Positions 61,536 to 64,000 of a DNA stretch of 64,000 nt are shown piece by piece (within the stretch, counting starts at the first letter, position 1; each line of letters starts with the position of its first letter). This DNA comes from Trema orientale. Its lineage: Eukaryota > Streptophyta > Magnoliopsida > Rosales > Cannabaceae. The notes beneath the pieces are model-generated. The model saw only the letters and a list, made by a program, of their open reading frames with translations, was not told the DNA's origin and made no database searches. A program made the position numbers and the translations under genes. The stretch lies in NCBI GenBank assembly GCA_002914845.1, contig JXTC01000056.1, forward strand, positions 835,223-899,222, in the 5' to 3' direction.

Positions 61536-62249
61536 ATACTATACTCGTCCTCACGACTTTACTAGAAAATTTAATTTAAAAAGAAAAAAAAACGATAGAT
61601 CTTTCTTCTCGAGAATGAGACCCATTGTCCTACACACTCTATAGTACTCGAAGGAATTTAAATTATATCTCAGAATTCATAAATAATGGGTCGGTTTGAA
61701 CCTGTCAAAGAGAAAAAAAAATGGCCTTAATTTCATTTTAAAAGAGATCCACAAATGAAGGAAAAAAATGGAGAAAATCCCATAATCAAAACATCAATGG
61801 TTCCATCGGCTTGGATCAAAGTCAATGAAAGAGAAAAAAATCTTAGACATGGTTTCTAATGCATTTCACCCTCTTTCCAAGTCGGTAGAATGAAAAGTGA
61901 TGGAAACCATGTCTAACATTGGGTTCCTTCCGGGTTGCACAGTTTCGACGAAAGAACCAAACTGAAAATTTCAGGAGATTTGATCGGAAAATGAGCTATT
62001 CACTTTAGCTATTAAACTCTTTTCATTCCAACTCAAGGAAGATGAATGTATATATAGAAACTCCTAATCTTATATCAGATATAACGAAATTTACAAATGC
62101 AAAGTTTTATCAATCCACTGGGGCGTCATCAACAAGCAACCCAAAAAGGGGTAGGTGTATATAAATTTTTATATGTCAAGATTATTTAGACCATTTGATT
62201 TAAGACCATGGAGAAGGTTAAAAATAGAGAGAGCATCAGATGGCTTAGG

Positions 62250-62436
62250 AAATTTTTCAGGAAGAGATTTTTCTTTCCCCCCTAAAAACAAATACAAGTT
62301 CTCTTTCTTTTGGTGTAGTAAGGTGTACTTGTTATTATCTAGGATGACTATTTTAGAACCATTGGATCAATCTAATGGTTGAAAAAATACTCCTACAAGT
62401 AGGAGGTATAATTCCCCTCCTACACTAGAATTCCTT
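62250..62436. mobile_element. truncated relative of the 993-bp element (right end)
   Basis: GGTGTAGTAAGGTGTA...ACCATTGGATCAATCTAATGG, CTACAAGTAGGAGG and CCCCTCCTACACTAGAATTCCTT match the right end of 60543-61535. I found no partner left end or target duplication, so this copy is truncated or its left part lies in the diverged sequence 61545-62250. Confidence 0.65.
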
Positions 62437-64000
62437 ATAGTAATAATTCTTCTACTCTCTAGTTTGTAATCATAGACCAAATAGACAGGAGTAATGATAG
62501 GGATACAAAAATTTTGTATAAAAAATTTACAACACATGATATGACATGCATTTCAATCACTCCTTATTTTAAAGTGGGACGATACTATTTAAAGTTATGT
62601 AGCTAAAAATGATACCACATCATTGGTGTAAGTTTTTTATATAAAATTTTGGTGTTCCAATCCGTACCCATATAATATTTGATATATTTTTCTAAATATG
62701 TAAGCAAAAATTATATCATAATAAGATATCAAATTTCTTAAAGTTATCACCAAAGTTTTAAAACATGATATAATCCTATATCATATAGTAAGCATGTCAA
62801 ACTTCATAAAAGTTACAACCAAAGTTTGTAAAAATAATATAATATTGCTATAACTTCAAAAGTTACCTAGTTGTCACCGAAGTTTGTAAGTATGGTATAA
62901 TGCTACAACTTCAAAATTTATATCTTAAGTCATGAAAGATATCAAATTTCCAGCAATTACAAAATGTTTCCAATATATCAGTAGATATAATGCCCAAGAT
63001 TCTCACATGCATAATAAGCCAATAATAAACATGTTCATACTACATAATAGACATATCAAGTGACTAGAATCAACTTTACAGTAAATTGCTCATTCTTCAG
63101 TGTTAAATGCTTTTGATACGTATTATTGTACTAATGTTTGTCAAAGTACTCCCATACAGTGTAAAGGCTCAGTACCCTCAGAGAGAGAGCTTAGTGTGTG
63201 AAAGGAACAAAGAATACATTTATGAATAGTAATACTATATGTACATGCATTAAAATCAAGTTTGTTGATAACTAGGTTAAATAGTAGTTTTTCGGTAAAG
63301 TGCATTTTTCACATTTTTCGAGACCAAATTTATTGTATGTTTAACACGTCAAATAGATTTAATTTAATGTTTAGGACTCATTTATAGCATTTTATTTGTC
63401 GGCCCCGGGTAAGCACGAGGTGGCAGTCACTGTACTAAATTGGTGTTTAGTTGCACTAAGCTAGCTTAGATTCAGCTTAATCGTGTAATATCGTCTTTGT
63501 GCATACTAATAATTAGGCTTTGATACTTTGTTTACATTATTAATTGGAGTCTAATTGACTTATTTTTATGTTTAATGATTGTTTATGGGGCTAGGTTCCA
63601 CCAAATTACAATAAGATTGGCCATATAGGATCATAAGTCAAAGTATGACTAGATTTCACCTTTTAAGCTAGGTTTCACCATTTTGGTCTAGACTTGAGTG
63701 TATAGGATTGGCCATGAAAGTGGTGAGTAAGCCAAGAGTGATCTAAAGCTTGACACATGGAAATTTAGGGTGTGAAATACCAAAAATACTCCTTAGAAAT
63801 TAAGTAATGCCTTTTCTTAGCCATTAAGTATTGATTTTTGATCAAATCTGGTCATTTCTTTCCCTTTTCTCTCTAGCCACGACTTGAAACCCTCTAGCCA
63901 CTATTTAAGCTTCTCTCAACTCTCCTTAGCCATATCCAAGAGTTTCCAAGTGGTAGAACTCAAGTTGGAGCTCTAGAAAGCAAGATAGGTCCAAACTAGT
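62437..64000. other. AT-rich sequence with a possible LTR remnant
   Basis: No gene is visible. From about 63263 the sequence begins TGTTGATAACTAGG and later shows a TATTTAAG box (63902) followed by a CT-rich leader (TTCTCTCAACTCTCC), which resembles the regulatory part of a plant LTR running off the window. There is no second copy to confirm it. Confidence 0.3.

Noticed and set aside
1..64000. CRISPR arrays, bacterial operons or phage genes
   Set aside because: Intron structure, plant gene families and transposons make this a plant nuclear region. No regularly spaced identical repeats were seen.

Overview
This is nuclear DNA from a flowering plant, most likely a core eudicot. It is AT-rich, its genes carry many introns with GT-AG borders, one gene is a plant CC-NB-LRR resistance-type gene, and the space between genes is packed with plant transposon families. 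I cannot name the species. A run of 319 Ns (11746-12064) is an assembly gap.

Layout from left to right. 1-2593: a possible MITE, a palindromic G-box and a small unrecognised plant ORF (1566-1820). 2594-14173: a giant inverted repeat of about 11.6 kb. Each arm carries the front part of a DUF1985/Ulp1-protease-like gene of the kind carried by Mutator-like elements. Both copies point at the centre and stop just before the protease catalytic domain would begin. 14347-14518: the first of three copies of a small MITE with 9-bp target duplications. 15897-19538 (-): a complete six-exon gene for chloroplast soluble inorganic pyrophosphatase (PPA6 type). 19.7-24.5 kb: a dense set of nested MITEs and foldback elements plus a tRNA-derived SINE-like head. 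24.6-30.0 kb: a dead FAR1/FHY3-type gene between two diverged direct repeats. 30040-37253: a degenerate SIRE-like Copia LTR retrotransposon on the minus strand, inserted with a 5-bp target duplication into a decayed partial copy of the S-acyltransferase gene found further right. About 37.8-42.3 kb: a CACTA-like non-autonomous element with subterminal CCCACACATA repeats, which itself contains a Tourist-type MITE.

42385-49923 (+): a complete 13-exon ankyrin-repeat DHHC S-acyltransferase gene (PAT23 type, 540 aa). 51692-55244 (-): an intronless CC-NB-LRR gene split by one frameshift. 56546-59902 (-): a complete seven-exon ALG6 alpha-1,3-glucosyltransferase gene (523 aa). 60.2-62.4 kb: further Mutator-type MITEs. 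62.4-64.0 kb: AT-rich sequence with a possible LTR remnant.

The intact genes are ordinary housekeeping genes with no shared pathway: plastid phosphate metabolism, protein S-acylation and ER N-glycan assembly. The main interest is structural. The giant palindrome resembles, in architecture, the maize Mu killer locus (an inverted duplication of a truncated Mutator element that produces silencing hairpin RNA). Other points of interest are the split catalytic-dead gene fragment, the transposon end that lies where the PAT23 promoter should be, and several MITE families whose exact target duplications can be read off directly.
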